Shown here one piece after another: positions 1 to 13,900 of a DNA stretch of 60,902 bases. Source of the stretch: Seison nebaliae (taxonomy: Eukaryota > Rotifera > Pararotatoria > Seisonacea > Seisonidae). The stretch's first letter is position 1. Each line of letters begins with the position of its first letter. Made by a program: the position numbers and the translations under genes. The notes beneath the pieces were generated by a model. That model was not told where the DNA came from. It ran no database searches and saw only the letters and a list, made by a program, of their open reading frames with translations. Where the stretch lies: assembly GCA_023231475.1 (NCBI GenBank), contig JALJEE010001842.1:1-60902 (forward strand). The letters are read 5' to 3'.

Positions 1-2
1 CT

Positions 3-346
3 CTTTCCTTCATTCCTACTGATAAAGTTGAACCCGAGTTAAAAAAAATTTATCATAACGCTCCGTTAACTTGGGATCCGATTTTTAATTATTTCCACCA
101 ACAATTCATTGGTTATCGGGATATTCGGAATAATTTGATAAACAATCATTTTCCCATTCATGTTTGGAACAATTTCGAAGCAATGCGGAAAAACAATTCC
201 GATTCTTGGACAACATCGAAGAAGTTGAAAAGAATAAAAATCCAAAAATGAAGAAAAAACTTACTGCTCGTTTGAAAAACTTAATTGACTCATTTGATAC
301 GATGGACTTTTCATCGTATTTCGAAGAAATAAAGAAAATTGTATGA
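3..346 (+). mobile_element. Degraded 3' end of a MULE/FLYWCH-like transposase
   Basis: The window opens inside an open frame (positions 3-268) containing LTWDPIFNYFHQQFIGYRD and then FPIHVWNNFE. This resembles the spacing seen near the C-terminus of MULE-type transposases with FLYWCH fingers: a Phe/Tyr-rich block, then FP-x(3)-W-N. A second frame on the same strand, ending at the stop at 344-346, carries a basic tail (KKKLTARLKNLIDSF) like the end of these proteins. The usual Asn-Asn-x-x-Glu-x-Trp block between the two is not recognisable, and the frame changes around 165-240. I read this as a frameshifted remnant whose 5' part lies outside the window. The family call is from recalled motif layout only. 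A small host gene cut by the window edge is the alternative. Confidence 0.33.
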
Positions 347-390
347 TCTATCTATAATATAGTAAATATCGCATTTTTAGAAGTCTGTCT

Positions 391-468
391 GGCTCCTTTG
401 TCCGTGGCTCTTTTGTCCATGGCTCTTTTGTGCCGTGGCTCTTTTGTCTCGTGGCTCTTATGTCCTTC
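391..468. repeat. Minisatellite, five 15-16 bp units
   Basis: Five tandem copies of a unit close to GGCTCTTTTGTCCGT run from 391 to 468. Two units have gained one base. On the opposite strand the array reads as a Thr-Lys-Glu-Pro repeat, which is an accidental open frame. The flank holds a second short direct repeat, GGCGAATTC with following T-rich sequence, twice between about 494 and 535. A diverged array of the same family lies at 3291-3350. Confidence 0.8.
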
Positions 469-1882
469 ATCGATTTCCTGCTAATCCACCGAGGCGAATT
501 CACTTTATTTTCTAAGGCGAATTCGCTCAACTTTATTATACTCCAAAAAGAAATTTTCCTTAACGTTTCATTACAGAATTCATCGTTTTGATAAATAGTT
601 GAGAAGAATACACCCAAGAATTTTAGGAAATGAATTTATTTCAAAATGAAATTTTTCAGAATGAATATCGATGTTCTTCACTCAAATATAATCACCAATG
701 GTCATGTGAGATGATGATACGTATATGTAGGAAAGTGGCGAACTTATTGAAGTGAATCAGACGAAATTGGGTTTAGAGACATATTTTCGTAGAAACAACT
801 GGAAATTAGAATGTGTGAATTTCTATAAAAAATTTCAGAAGAATTTTAATTGAAAGTGGATGGTGTTATGATATTTCTATTAAGGACCGAGAGTTGAAGT
901 TTAAATAAATAAATAAATTTTCGATTCATATTTATTCTTATCGGTCTCTGTCTTCGAGTGAAAACTCCTCATGGCAATTCCACCATCATCGAAAAATAGT
1001 GAATCACATATAAATGAAAGAAACTTCAAATTATTCAGTTGAGCGAAGCATTGATCGATTATAAAAATAAAAAAAATGTTAGTGAAGACAAATGGCGTAG
1101 AGAGAAAGAAGTCTCATAGAGAAGTATATTTTTGAAAACGTAAAAAATTTTGGTACATGTGACATGAAAGTCAAAGGTGACATAGAAGTTCAAACAACGA
1201 CGCGAACAAACGTTTCTTTTTAGTTTTCATTATAAGAATAATAGGAAGAATGGTGGAAGACTAACAGAATATAGAACAAATACTTTCTTCTTTTGAGAAG
1301 TCGAATGTCCTTCGGACATTCAATCAAAATCAAATTTATGTAGAAGTGTAAGGTAGTTAAAAAAGAAGGAAAGTTTGGATGAAATGACGAATTTAGGTTG
1401 AAAAGAAAGGGAAACATTTATTTCATTTTCTTCTTTAGCTTCTCCTTTACTCTCACACCCTTCACTAACTCACACACTCACAACACCATTACATTAAGTG
1501 TGGGAATTGATCGAATTATTTCTTTCCTTCTCCCCCTTAATGATTGGGAAAGGAATTGAAAGATTAGAAATTGAAATGATTTTCCATCTCTAATTCCATA
1601 AATCGTACAATAACAACAATAAGTTGTCGACTTAAAGAAATTAGTTGATAATATTCTGATGTTTCCAATTAAATATTAAGGAACGAATTCAACTTCTCCT
1701 GGTTATTGTTTTTCGTCACTGAATGAAAGAGATATACAATATTTGAGAAATGATTTATTCTTCAACTGAAAACGGAAGTTCTAAGACGACGAGATCTAGA
1801 AGGGGAACCTGAATACATTACTATCCTCCAACATCTACAGAGATGTTGTTGTACGACGCCGATTGTCTCTTCTCCTCCAACT

Positions 1883-1903
1883 AATATATATATATATATA
1901 TAT
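1883..1903. repeat. (TA)n microsatellite
   Basis: About ten uninterrupted TA dinucleotides in non-coding DNA. Confidence 0.85.
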
Positions 1904-2477
1904 GGAAAGGAAATAGGAACAATATTTTCTTTTGAATGGCGATTGGAATATCCTCATGTTTCATCAATCAGATACGAAAAGAAAAAGAGTAACATTGTTA
2001 GAAATTTATTGAGACTTTTAACGAGAAACGGCATCCTAATAATCGAATCGAGTTTGAATTCAAAACAATGCCAATCAATTCTGGCGTGAATCATATCATA
2101 CCTCACTTCCGACTTCTTTCCATTATGATGATGAGTTAATAAAAACTACCTTCTTTACGATCAACTGATTGTTTTATGTTCTCCAAATAAAATTGTCGAT
2201 CATCATCGACCGTTTTTATTATTGATAAGATTTTTCCCATTTTTTTCTTCTTCAATAAAAATTTAGAGGACTAGTCTTTTATTCATTGAAGACATTTCTC
2301 TCATCATAGAATCTATTTCTATACTATAGATGTATGGCAGAAACTTCCAATAACCACACAGTTTTTTGGGAAATTTACAAATTTTGCGGTTTTCCAAAGT
2401 TAAAAGATTTTTTGAAGTAGTTTTGATTACTTTCTCCATAGGAGAAGATCTAATCTAAATAGAACTTCCATCAACCT

Positions 2478-2501
2478 AATAACAATAATAATAATAATAA
2501 T
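2478..2501. repeat. (TAA)n microsatellite
   Basis: A run of TAA trinucleotides with one interruption near its start, in non-coding DNA. Confidence 0.8.
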
Positions 2502-3290
2502 TCCACAAAACTTATTTCTGAGAAAATTATGTAATAACTGGTAAACACAGCAGATATTATGTTCAAAGAAGAAAAATGACGGTTTTATTTTCGTCTTTTT
2601 CGCTAAATGACTGTATGGAGAAGAAATAAGAAAATGACGAGATGAATGTCGTGGAGCGAAATGTCTTTCATATCAAAAGACATTTCCACAAAAAATTAAG
2701 TTGTTTCTCTTGATATTCAAAATAATGATGTTGATGATAATGAGAAAATGAAAAAAGATATATCATTGTAGAAGAGGATATGAGGGAAACTGAGATTCTT
2801 CCTCGTAAAACGAAACTGATGATGATGACGACGACGACGACGTCTCAATATGAGAAAGAACATCAGTTTTTTTTAATGTTGACAATCGTCTTCTATTTGT
2901 ATCACGGACATCTTCTTCTAACGAATTCCTTTTCATTAGTTTTATTGAATTTCCATCTACTTGATGAATCAATGACGAAAAAATATTTCTTTTGTGGAAG
3001 GAAGGAAACTACTTTTCAATCCTTTAAACTTTTTTTTCCCACCAATTTCTTTCCTCTCATTCTAGGGACGAAAGGGAAATTGGACAAATGAACCAACATG
3101 CTAAAGAATCATATTGTGGTATGATGTTTTTAAGCATTCTAACAAAAATTTCTTTAATGTAATTTCTTATCTGTAAACTTTAGATATAAATATTTTAGTT
3201 TATTTCTATTTCTATCTTTTTTTTCGTTATCTGATCTCAGTTAACACGAATAATATTAATTACGTTATTGATTTATATTTCAAGTCGATT

Positions 3291-3350
3291 TTTACTTTTG
3301 TCTATGGCTTTTATGTTCGTGTCTCTCTTGTCTGTTAGTTCTTTTGTCCT
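3291..3350. repeat. Diverged copy of the 15-bp minisatellite family
   Basis: Four in-phase 15-bp units (3291-3305, 3306-3320, 3321-3335, 3336-3350) are mutated versions of the GGCTCTTTTGTCCGT unit at 391-468. Both arrays end in the same TGTCCTTC sequence. That suggests two copies of one dispersed element rather than independent expansions. Confidence 0.55.
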
Positions 3351-6300
3351 TCCTCCAATAAATAACCTAGCCACCTCCAACTAATTTAATGGTAAAAAGA
3401 AAGAACTTTCATAATACATAATTCGCTTATTATAAGAATTTCTTGAGTAATAACTCGTGTTCTTCGTAATAGTAGAACGAAAGTAAAATTTGTTTCGATC
3501 AAATCGATCATATCAAAATAGGAAATTTTTCTTTTTCTTACGGACACATCCGCCTATTGAGCTGCAGGTGAAGGAATTATTATTGTATTTCCGGTTCCAT
3601 TCGTACCACATTCTATTCCGGCTTTTCCGCTTATCAACTTTTCAAAGTGCGACAATGCAAAATTATTAAGACTGTTATTCCTCCCAGTTAATTGAGAGTA
3701 TAAAATTTATTGTTCTCCTCAATAAATTTGTCATTTTATAATTTTCTTTTAAGACATATGCAAATTTTTTACTAAAGTCACTTTTTCTCCTTTCTACTCA
3801 TATCAAAATTATGATTGAATGAAAATTCAGATGTTTCCTAATACAGAATTATCGTTTATTTTTGATTTCTTCAATAAATGTAAACAGTTTAATTATTGTA
3901 GTTAATATATTTTGGTTCGTAAATTTTTGTTGTTAAGAAGGTAATTAATATCCACGAGAAAAGTTGAGTAATAAAAATGGTTGTGAGAATAGGAACATGT
4001 CGACTGTTGTTGTTATTCGAATATTATTGCATTCGCATTCGAGACGGAATGCTCGTACAATAAAAAGAATTTTGTTGAAATGTGAGTTGGAATAAAAGGA
4101 AAATTTTATTGACATGTTATTCTTACTCGTTTTATTTCCTTTCTCTTCTTCCAAGAATTGAATTCATTCACTGAATGATTATCATATGTTCTGTCATCAA
4201 ATAAAATGGTTCGTGCTCATCTGTATCATTTGACTTCGAACTATCATCAGTCAGGAAACAGTTAATTTCCTTTCTTCACATTTGTCCTAACAATTCCTTT
4301 ACATCGTTTATTTTTATATTTATTCTTTTTGTCCAACATTCGATTTATCATTAGATGATATAAGAGTAATTATTATTAGCTCGGAGGGAGTGAATGACAT
4401 ACCAAAGAAAATATCCGATTAAACGGTGAAAGAAAATGGAAATTTTTGTCAAAAGAATCATGTCCATTTCACTTGACCTCTTGAATACATTTGTTGTCAT
4501 AGTAACGGAATTTTTCTTTACTGCATCTCCAAATTGGCAGTGACAGTAGCTGAAGAAGTTTATTAGAATCGTTTTGGAAGGAATATTATTTTTTCATTGT
4601 AATGAATAACTATTTATCGCATGTCATGAATAATTTTAATGATAAGATTGTTCGATGATAATTCAATTTGAGATATATCGTAATTATAAATTATCAATGT
4701 AAACTTAACAAGTTGTTAGAACTTGAAATTATTTTTCTTATGACGAATTATGATGATTAATTTCTCATTTTTCATATAAATAAATTTTCTCAACAGCCAG
4801 CAATTGTACAGATGTTTCTAACCAACCATCCACTTATTTTCACGCTCACTAACAATATTAATGTACAATTTTTATATACTCTCATCTGATAATTGCAAAT
4901 TAATAAAGGATTATTTCTCTCATTATTAACATATTTCAGTCACATATTTGAGTGGATGAAAATGTGGACAGGACAATTCTGGGAAGAAACTTCAAGATTT
5001 TATGTTAAAAAAGATACCAAGGAAATTATTGTGAAAAGTAACTCAAAATCAGTTTAAAAATATTCAAGTTAACGTCGAATTTCATATGATTTTATGATGA
5101 AGTTGATGAATATTCCAGGAAATAGAAAATTCTCGATTTTATAAGTTCTTTTATAATGGAATATTGTTTGTAATGGAATTAGTGGGTAGAGTGAGTGTCC
5201 TCAATCTATCAATCTTTTGCCCAGTTGACTAAATGTCTTTGGTGTTTACCGATAGTATAAATTAGTCTATATAAATCACAATCTGTCTTCAAGTACCACA
5301 TACATATGGTGAATGGAAGACGTCGCCCTTAGCACCACAAGGTGTTCTCCCACTTATAACTTTAGTCAGCTGAATGTTCATTTCGAAGAAAATATTCGAA
5401 CAATGTTAGCTCGTGAAAGTTTTATGGAAGACCTGTGAACGTTTATGCCTTCTTTTTACTTCTATTATTTCTTATTCTGTTTAACGATAAGAAGAAACTA
5501 TTGCATTTGTGTTGAGAAAATTGAATTATTTTTTTCAATATTCCATTCATATCATCCATCATTATTCTACTTTTTCTTATTTATTATATAATAAAATTAG
5601 GTAATTCAATTTAATAGTAATTAATTTATCTTTTCTAACCTTTATCAAAACTTATGTATCGATAGAAGACTGAGTTATTTTCTCGATTTGAATTATTGGT
5701 AATTGCAGGAATTCTTCTCTCATTTTTTATTTGTCATTCTCTTCAGAAACCTCATAGTTCGTTGAATGGTAGTTTTCCATTTCAACTGTTCATACACCAT
5801 ATTCATGTGGTCGAACACTTTTTAATTGTTTTCATTTGACGTATCATTCAATTGGGAAAATATCAGGAATTATATGGATTCATTCTCATATTATTACCTT
5901 TTTATCTACTTCAATTTCTCAGCATTGAATTTCTAGTGAATTTTACGTTTATTCTAGTTATCAATGAGAAGCATAAAGTCAAGTATTATGTAAACGTAAA
6001 TTTTTGGTAAGCAAATATTGTCGTCAGGACAAAACACTATTTTCTTCTTAAAACAATCGATAAAATAGCATATTAGAATTTTCATTCTGCTCCGGTATAA
6101 TTGTTAATTGTAGAAATAACATTTTCTTTTAGTCTAACCTGCTTCTCTCACCTGTATTTTATGCCGAAAAAGAAGATGTTTATCTGATTCTCTCGGCACG
6201 AAACCACATTTTTCTACAATGTTAATTTAATCCCTAAAAATTGCCTTTCTTTCCATTTTATCGATTTTAGGTGGAAAAAAGGACATTTTCTCCTAGATTC

Positions 6301-7715
6301 GAAACCACTATACACTAATTAATGTATCGATGTGATAGTAGACATCATAGAGAGAGGTATGTATAAGATACATATAATACGGCCATAACTGCTTATGTAT
6401 TGGTTAATGATAAATTCTTGTATCGTCTGTCACCACTCGTCTATTAGCTATGTTATCATTTTGTTGAGAATGTGTTATTATTATGGTTTCTATTCTTACA
6501 TTTCTATTCTCCCTCAGTCAACATTCATCACCATCGTCGTTATCACTATAGTTCGTTGTTATGTTTCAATATTCTCTTAATCTTTTCCTAATATGCCAGA
6601 CGAATTCTCTTGTTTATTCGAGTAAAATCAAATATTTATTATTCAAAACATTCATCTAGAAAATATGGTGAGGAGTTTCTCAATATCTATATCATCCATC
6701 CACCTATCTACCACTATCTGTAATATACTCATTCAATTATTAGTCGACTGAATTACGATGACAACGCCACACTTATATTTAGTCACTCTGATTTTTCTTA
6801 TTCGGACAATTCGTCACTGTCCAAACGGATTCAAACTCGATCTGCTTCACTTTTTTATCTAATCCTATGTTTGACTGTTCTGTGGTAAATCGGTTTATGA
6901 TAACAAAGAGTCTATCTCAATATTAAATGTTAAATGAAATAAATATTGCATTATCTGATGTGAATCTAAAAGAAATCTAACAGTGAACATAATTTACGTT
7001 TGAGTTGATAATATATTCTGATAAGATTCACCATCACATTCGCAAACGTTGATTATAGTGAATTGAGGAGTTGGTTAATTCTCAACAATGGACGTCTGAT
7101 GTGTATTCATGTGGTCCAATTCGTTAGTATTTCAAGTTGCTTACCATGAGAATGATATCATGAAAACTATAGAACTCAAACTCTTCCACTGTTTCTATTA
7201 TTGAAATATTGAATTCTACTAAAATATCTGATTGTCTCTGTGTCGATTCTGGACTCTACATTCTACTCGATATTCATTTCCTAATTTTAAATTTAAATAA
7301 TTAACCGGTTGTAATTATTATGGTTTGGAAGTTACAATCTCCAATAATAAAAAGTTATTACGTTAGCTCCCAGATTAGTATTAAGCATTACAAAATCGCC
7401 CAATTGATAATATAAAATTTTGGAGAATTCCTCCATTTACTAGTGTTAAATTCGTTAAATTGTTTGGGTGAGTTTATTTCATTGAATTTATTAATATAGA
7501 GATTCGAACTGTCCTTTCGAAAGGCGATGAACTGTCTGAATTAGTAAAACAAGTAAACTAAATAGAAGTGAGTGGCGAACTTCCCTCGTAACCAGTCGGT
7601 TCTCAATTTATTTTCCAATTCATAATCATCAAATTTTCAAAGAATCGCAATAATTCCTTTTGACAACAACAATTTTTTGTTATCGATGATGATCATGTGT
7701 CAAAGTTTCTTATTC

Positions 7716-7943
7716 TCATTCATTTTCATCAATTTCCTTTTTATCAAAACCTTCCTCCATATATTGTTTATTTGTCTGTTTGTAAATCATATAGTTTCTT
7801 CTCATCGTCAAACTGATATGTTCTAATCGATTTTTTATTTCTTCGAATTTCTCATTTGTTTCTCCTCCTAACAAAAGAAAGAGTGGTGTTCTTTCTATGT
7901 TACTTTTATTATATCCTTCTCCTTTTTCCTTCCTGTGTGACAT
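7716..7943 (-). CDS. Possible 75-residue protein, unrecognised
   Basis: This single open frame starts with a true ATG at 7943 and encodes a hydrophilic, Glu/Lys-rich, probably helical peptide (for example KFEEIKNRLEHISL). Its composition is more protein-like than the other short frames of this desert. No homology, promoter or partner exon was recognised, so chance remains quite possible. Confidence 0.2.
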   Translation of the reverse strand: MSHRKEKGEGYNKSNIERTPLFLLLGGETNEKFEEIKNRLEHISLTMRRNYMIYKQTNKQYMEEGFDKKEIDENE

Positions 7944-10900
7944 TGTAGTATGTTAACAATAAAGTATTTATTACAAATCCTCTAAACAGATAAAAATTAT
8001 TTGTCGACTCAATAACGTTTGTGCTTTTCTTTTCTCATAAAAAATTTTCTAATAACATATTTCTCGATCAATATTTATCACAAAGTATTTTTCAATCGAT
8101 CAACTTCTAAATTTTCTCACCATCATTTTTTGGAATTCTTTTTCGACGAACAATTCGACGAATTGATTTGGCAAACGAAAATTTTGGAGAGTTCCTTCGT
8201 TTGGTTTGTGTTCTTGAGTAAGGGAAACATCATTTCGTTGATATTTCATGAAAATGAGTATAATACACATGTTAAGGTCAAATGTTAATAGAGATGTATA
8301 TTATGTCATAATTTCTATGATTGAATAATTTCATAAATTATTGATTAACCGAAAATATCAAGAGAAAATGGGAATGGTGAGAAGTAGAAATGAAATGTGT
8401 TAGATGAAATTTTTTAGTTTTATCCTAAATGATGACGATGAACTTATTGATTTGACATTTAATATTTATGAAAATTCCTTTTGTTTCATTTGGCCAATAA
8501 AAGTCAAATTTTTCTCTTTGCTCCATTTATGCACACGTATTAGGCATAACTCATTCAAAATCTTCTCTACTTCATAGAGAGGAGGACATGAGAATAATCT
8601 GACAAAAGAATGTTAAAAAAAGTCAGGAAAGAAAAGAATTTGATAAAAAATGGATGATCGATAAATTGTTTATGAAAATATCAATTTTATTTTTGGACTC
8701 GTTCTTTGAGGACTTTGAGCATTTTTCTGATCAGTCAGTTATTTATTCTTTTAAATAATTTAAATGAAATTTCTTTTTAATATAATTCCTTTCCAATTGA
8801 TAACAAAAATTTTTCACATCTCAATACAAACAGTCCGATAGTTTTTCTGTCCCAAATTCTCATATATTGTAGCCTAACCCTCCACTGTCTAGGACGTAAA
8901 ATATCTTATAAATTGGTTATTGATGGGAATAATACGTATATTAATGACTAGTAATCGAAGTTGATTCAATGTATCGATGATATTAAACGGAATGATTTAT
9001 GCTTTATATTTCATCATTTCCTGAGAGAAATGAAGTCGGTGACACGATCCTCAAACGGGACGACGATGGATATCGAATCTTTTTTTCGATAGAATCTCTT
9101 TGAGATTCTTCCTTTTTCTCTGTAGTGGCAAACGACAGAAAACTGAACTTAAGAACGTTAGAATAAACGATTAATGAAATAATTGAGTTTTACCTCACAC
9201 TACATTCGAAAGCGAAAATAATATTGTCTCTTATTATTCGTTATTACGTAAGGTAACATATCCATCCATATCCATAAGAGAAGATGATGATAATGTCCAA
9301 AATGATGATGACCAACAGACCACCGAATAAAGTTTATTTAAGGAAAGACAAAAAAATGAAAGAATGTGAGAATTGATGAGGAGATTAAGAGATATAATAT
9401 CCACAATTTAACAAATCATTCCTTTCTCTCACAGTTTCTTCTTCTATTTTATTCCGTCGATTTTTAAATGGATAAAAATGTTTTTTTCCTATTTAATTAG
9501 AGAATATTATCTAAATTTTGTCCGTCTTTATTTTCTTCCTAATATTCTAACTAAACAATTAAATTGTGTTAACATAATATTTTGTTTAAGACACGAAATG
9601 AAATATGTCGATGACTCGCTGATGACGATGAGAAGAACGATATGGAAAACAATTAATAAAAATAAATTAATTTTCGATGTGATATATTGTTAAATAAGTC
9701 GTTTTTTTTACGAGAAATATAATAATAAATATTTATCTCAATAATTTACATCGTGTCGATCAAACCTAATTTTAACGATTATTCAGTCAATTTCCCTATT
9801 CTAGTTCCATTCTAAATGAGAATTGGAGTCAGTTATTTCTTCGTTTCTATAATTATCTTCATTCTATTTATTGTTAAGTTCACATTAATTTTAACTTTAA
9901 TTCAGATTGGCAAGAGATGTGATCTCCACATCAATCACATTAACCTTTTTCTTATTGCCAATTTTTCCTGCAAATTTTTCAGGAGAACTTATTTCTTGAT
10001 AATTGTAAATGAACCGTTGTTTTTTCTTCGAGAGAGATATAAGAAATTAAAAGAAGAACAATTCATCATGATATGATGGATGGATGGATGCGACGATGAA
10101 AGAAATTCAATCACTTTTCTCAAGAGGAGAACTCATTCATATTTTACTCACATTTCTGTTTGGTGGAGTCGGCAGAATATATTGTCGTTGACCTGAAATC
10201 GTTTCTTGTCTTGTAATTCATGAAAAGTTTCCGACGAATAACTTTTTCTTCATTTGTCTTCAAATGTAATTGTATAAATTCAAATAAGTTGTGTTTGTGA
10301 TAATAATAATTATTTCTCGTTTTTCCATCTTCGGAAAAGTGATTTAATTTAAATTCAATTCTTCTCTCCGAATCATTTTTGTGAAGAATTCATTTTTCTT
10401 TAACGAAATTAAGAAGGTGATCGGTCGCTGTTCATCGGCCGCTCGTTAATATTGAAGTTTGTTGACCTTCAGTCAATATGTAAGTTGAGAGAGATAAGAT
10501 ATCGTTAAAGTTTGTTTATCTTTTCAAATTCTCCCTCCTCCCATCAATTTCAGACGACGGACGACTTATAATATTTTTCATAATTGAAAACTATTCATTC
10601 AATTCTTTTTTATGTCTCTAAATCTTCTTTAAATTTCTTTTTGCGTATTCCACTTCATAATGTCTTTCCCACAATTAATTTGTCATAATTTTAGAAAGTT
10701 TGTTGATATTCATGAAATTAAAAAATTTTCCAAATTATTATTATTTCACTAATTTTTATAATTTAATTTAATTGAATCTTTCAAATTTAGACACGATGTG
10801 AATAGAATGTATAAAGTATTTCCAACATATTAGTACATGAAAATAACGTGCGGAATATATAATGGAAAGTAAAATTGAAATATAAAAAGATAAAACTATT

Positions 10901-10974
10901 TTGAAAAGAATTTTAGTGAATATCTGCTGCCAATCGTTCAGTGCAGCAATATCAATGAATGTTAAATAAATATT

Positions 10975-13900
10975 ATGACGTCAGATGTTCAAACGAATTT
11001 GCAATTACAATATCTGCAACCGATAAAAGAAGATCTTATCGAATGGTTGGGAAATTTGTATCAAATTGAAATTTCACCGAAACATTTCTGTGATTCGTTC
11101 AGAAATGGAGTGTTGTTGTGCGAACATGCGAATAACATGATAATGGCTGGGAAGACGGCTTGTCAGCTCGAGATTATTGATCAAGAAGAATTGAAGAAAA
11201 TACCAACCAAACAACTTTATTATTATAAGATTGCTAAAGTTAATTCACCAGCCGCTGTACATAATCTCAAACAATTTTTCGAATTTATCAAACAACTCGA
11301 CATCAAATCCGGTTTAGATTTCCTTCAAACTGATAATTATAAATCATGCTTGGAAGAGAAGAATATTATTATGTGTCTTTTGGAATTAGCAAGAATTGGT
11401 GCTCGTTTTGGCGTACAAGTTCCCACTATTATCAAATTGGAAGAAGAAATTGAAAATGAATTGAGTAATGAGGTTGAAGAGAGAAATAAAGACATTCCTC
11501 CAAAAAATGATGACAATGCATTTTATTCATCAAATGAACAAAAACTTCTTCATTCAAATAATAAGAATTATAATTCTGATGATAATTCAAATGATAATAA
11601 TAATGATAATAATAATGATGATGATGATGATGATGATGTAACTTGTATTACAGGAATAACAACACCAACTTATGTGACAAATAATAAATATAATAATTTG
11701 ACACAACCACCAACTGGTAATCCATCGAGGAATGAACAACGAGTGAAATTGAGACATTCAAATAAATCGAACAATGAATTCTCATCGAGGAATAGTGTAA
11801 TGAGTTATGCATCTTCTGCATTTACATCTGTTACAAATGCTGATAAGATTAGTCGAAGGAATTCTAATATGATTTCCGACGATTGTTCCAACTACTCTCG
11901 TCAGAGTTCCAATCGATTGAAAGAAAAGTTTAACTATCAGTTATTTGAGCCGATCGATTACGATATCAAAAGTGAACCGTCCACATTGTCATCTTCATCT
12001 TCCTCTTGTTCATCAACGGAGACTTCTTCGTTCGTTTCATCACATCAAAATTCAACGAACGACGAAGGAAATGGTGAAGGAAATTCGAGAAGTAGTTCAA
12101 TCGATCCAACTCGAAGAAAAACGATGACTTATGAAATTAGCGGAAAACGATTGAGTTCTGGTTCATCTCTTAGCACGACACAGCGAACAGTATCAAAACG
12201 ATCAACGAAACGAAAGAGATTGGTGAAAGATGTGACGGAATTAGAAATGATTAGTCAGAACAATGATGTAATGGATAATAATGGAATTGATCAGAAATCG
12301 GCATATTATCAATTTATTACTGAAGATTCTGTAAATAATTCTTATCTTCACAATAAAGTTCCATCTTTTTCTCTTCCATTCTAACTGTTCTTTCTCTCTC
12401 TCTCTCTCTTACAGGTAATTAAACAACTGTCAGATTGTAAATGTAGTGAACCATTCATTCTTAAACGGATTAGCGAAGGACAATACAGTTTGAATGAACA
12501 AAAACGAATTTTCCATTTGCGTGTTAATATCATTTTCTGGTCATTAGATTTAAGGGTTGAATTTCATTTCAAAAAATGATTTTCCGATATTTCTCACTAA
12601 TTATAAATCGTTATCGATCATCAATTAATGTAATAATCGATGTGAATAATTATTTTATTAAACGGTTGTAAATGTAGATTTTAATCGTAGTAGTTTGTTA
12701 GGGGAATGAATAAGAATATTTAGAATTTGATGATTATGAATACTTCGATGAATATTTTACTTCCCTTCCAGACGTCAGTATTGTCAATAGTATAGAATTT
12801 GATCTTAATATTTCGAAGGAACGGTAGAAGTGAATAGTGAGAAGATAATAACATTTCTTTTATTGGGAAGTGTCAAATTCGGTCCGTGATTGTGTAGCCG
12901 ATGACGTATCGGCGAACATAAAAAATGACTCTGATTATTAAGAAGTGAATATTGAATGTCTGGAATCGGATGGAATTGTTATGGGTATGAGAAAGGAAAT
13001 TATTTGAGAAGTTCCAATAGGCGAATTGTTCGATTTCCATTATTGAGTACTTGCTATTCAACAGGAGTATGTTTTGTAACGTACGAACGTTAGATGAATT
13101 ATTATGGAGGGAAGAGAAAGAGAGAAAGAAGAAAATCGAAAAGTTATTTTAAACGAATTTTTATCTGTCAAAGAAGATTATTCTTTTGTCGTTCTTTTAC
13201 CATTCTTACCTTTTATTGGGAATATTCAAAAATACTTAACCAACAATAACAATAAAATGATGAAGATGATGATGATGATGTAGTATGAGAGAAATTGTTT
13301 AGTGTTTATATTTCAATTGAACTGAATTGTATTTATTTCATTCATGATGTGGAATGAGAATAATTAATTCATGTTGAAAGATTTCCTTATATATTATTAT
13401 TATTATTATTATTATTTCCTACTGATTCGTTCTGTTGGGATGACCACGTGAATTTGAATAAGTTTAAATGTCAGATTAGATGATTGAAGAGATTATATAT
13501 CATGAGTTCGATAAGTTAAATGAGAAAATAGTCTGTGTAATCGACTTGACGATTTGTCGACATGTTTCCGATGGAATAATTCCTGACATCATCATGTCAA
13601 TGAAATAATGTAAACTATTTGTGAACAGTAACATTGTCAGTCGTCATAACGTCAATATATTTCAATGAATGAAAATGACCATTTGATGATTTGGTTTGAT
13701 TAGAATTAGAGAGAAAGGAGAAGTTGAATGATGGAATAGGATTCGATTAGAAAAAAGGTGTGACTGAAATGGTGGTGATGTGGATGAATTGTAAATAGAA
13801 TGAAATGATAAATAAAAGAATTTCATTTCTGATTTTTCTCTTTTGTTTATAAATAGATCCTGAGACAACATGTCATGATTCGTGATGGCGTTCTCTGGGA

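Larger units (their letters stand above)
469..10974. other. Gene-poor region of about 10.5 kb
   Basis: I found no convincing multi-exon gene on either strand here. The open frames are short, rich in Phe/Ile/Leu/Lys from base composition, and mostly lack ATG starts. The stretch holds a (TA)n tract near 1883-1903, a (TAA)n tract near 2478-2501, a GAT/GAC trinucleotide tract near 2815-2842, and one small ATG-initiated frame at 7716-7943. The last part may carry the promoter and untranslated leader of the GAS2-like gene: a GC-richer patch with a GTAAGT donor-like site lies near 10,430-10,490. I could not prove a leader exon. Confidence 0.5.

Noticed and set aside
348-617. Minus-strand frame with Thr-Lys-Glu-Pro repeats
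   Set aside because: It is only the translation of the 15-bp minisatellite; flanking residues are composition-driven and units with 16 bp would break the frame.
7501-7530. T-arm-like GTTCGAATC on the minus strand, considered as a tRNA
   Set aside because: The five-base stem does not pair and no acceptor, D or anticodon arms are visible nearby.
9816-10076. Hydrophobic 86-residue frame that looks like a membrane protein
   Set aside because: Phe/Ile/Leu content is what AT-rich DNA gives by chance; no splice partner, homology or promoter was seen.
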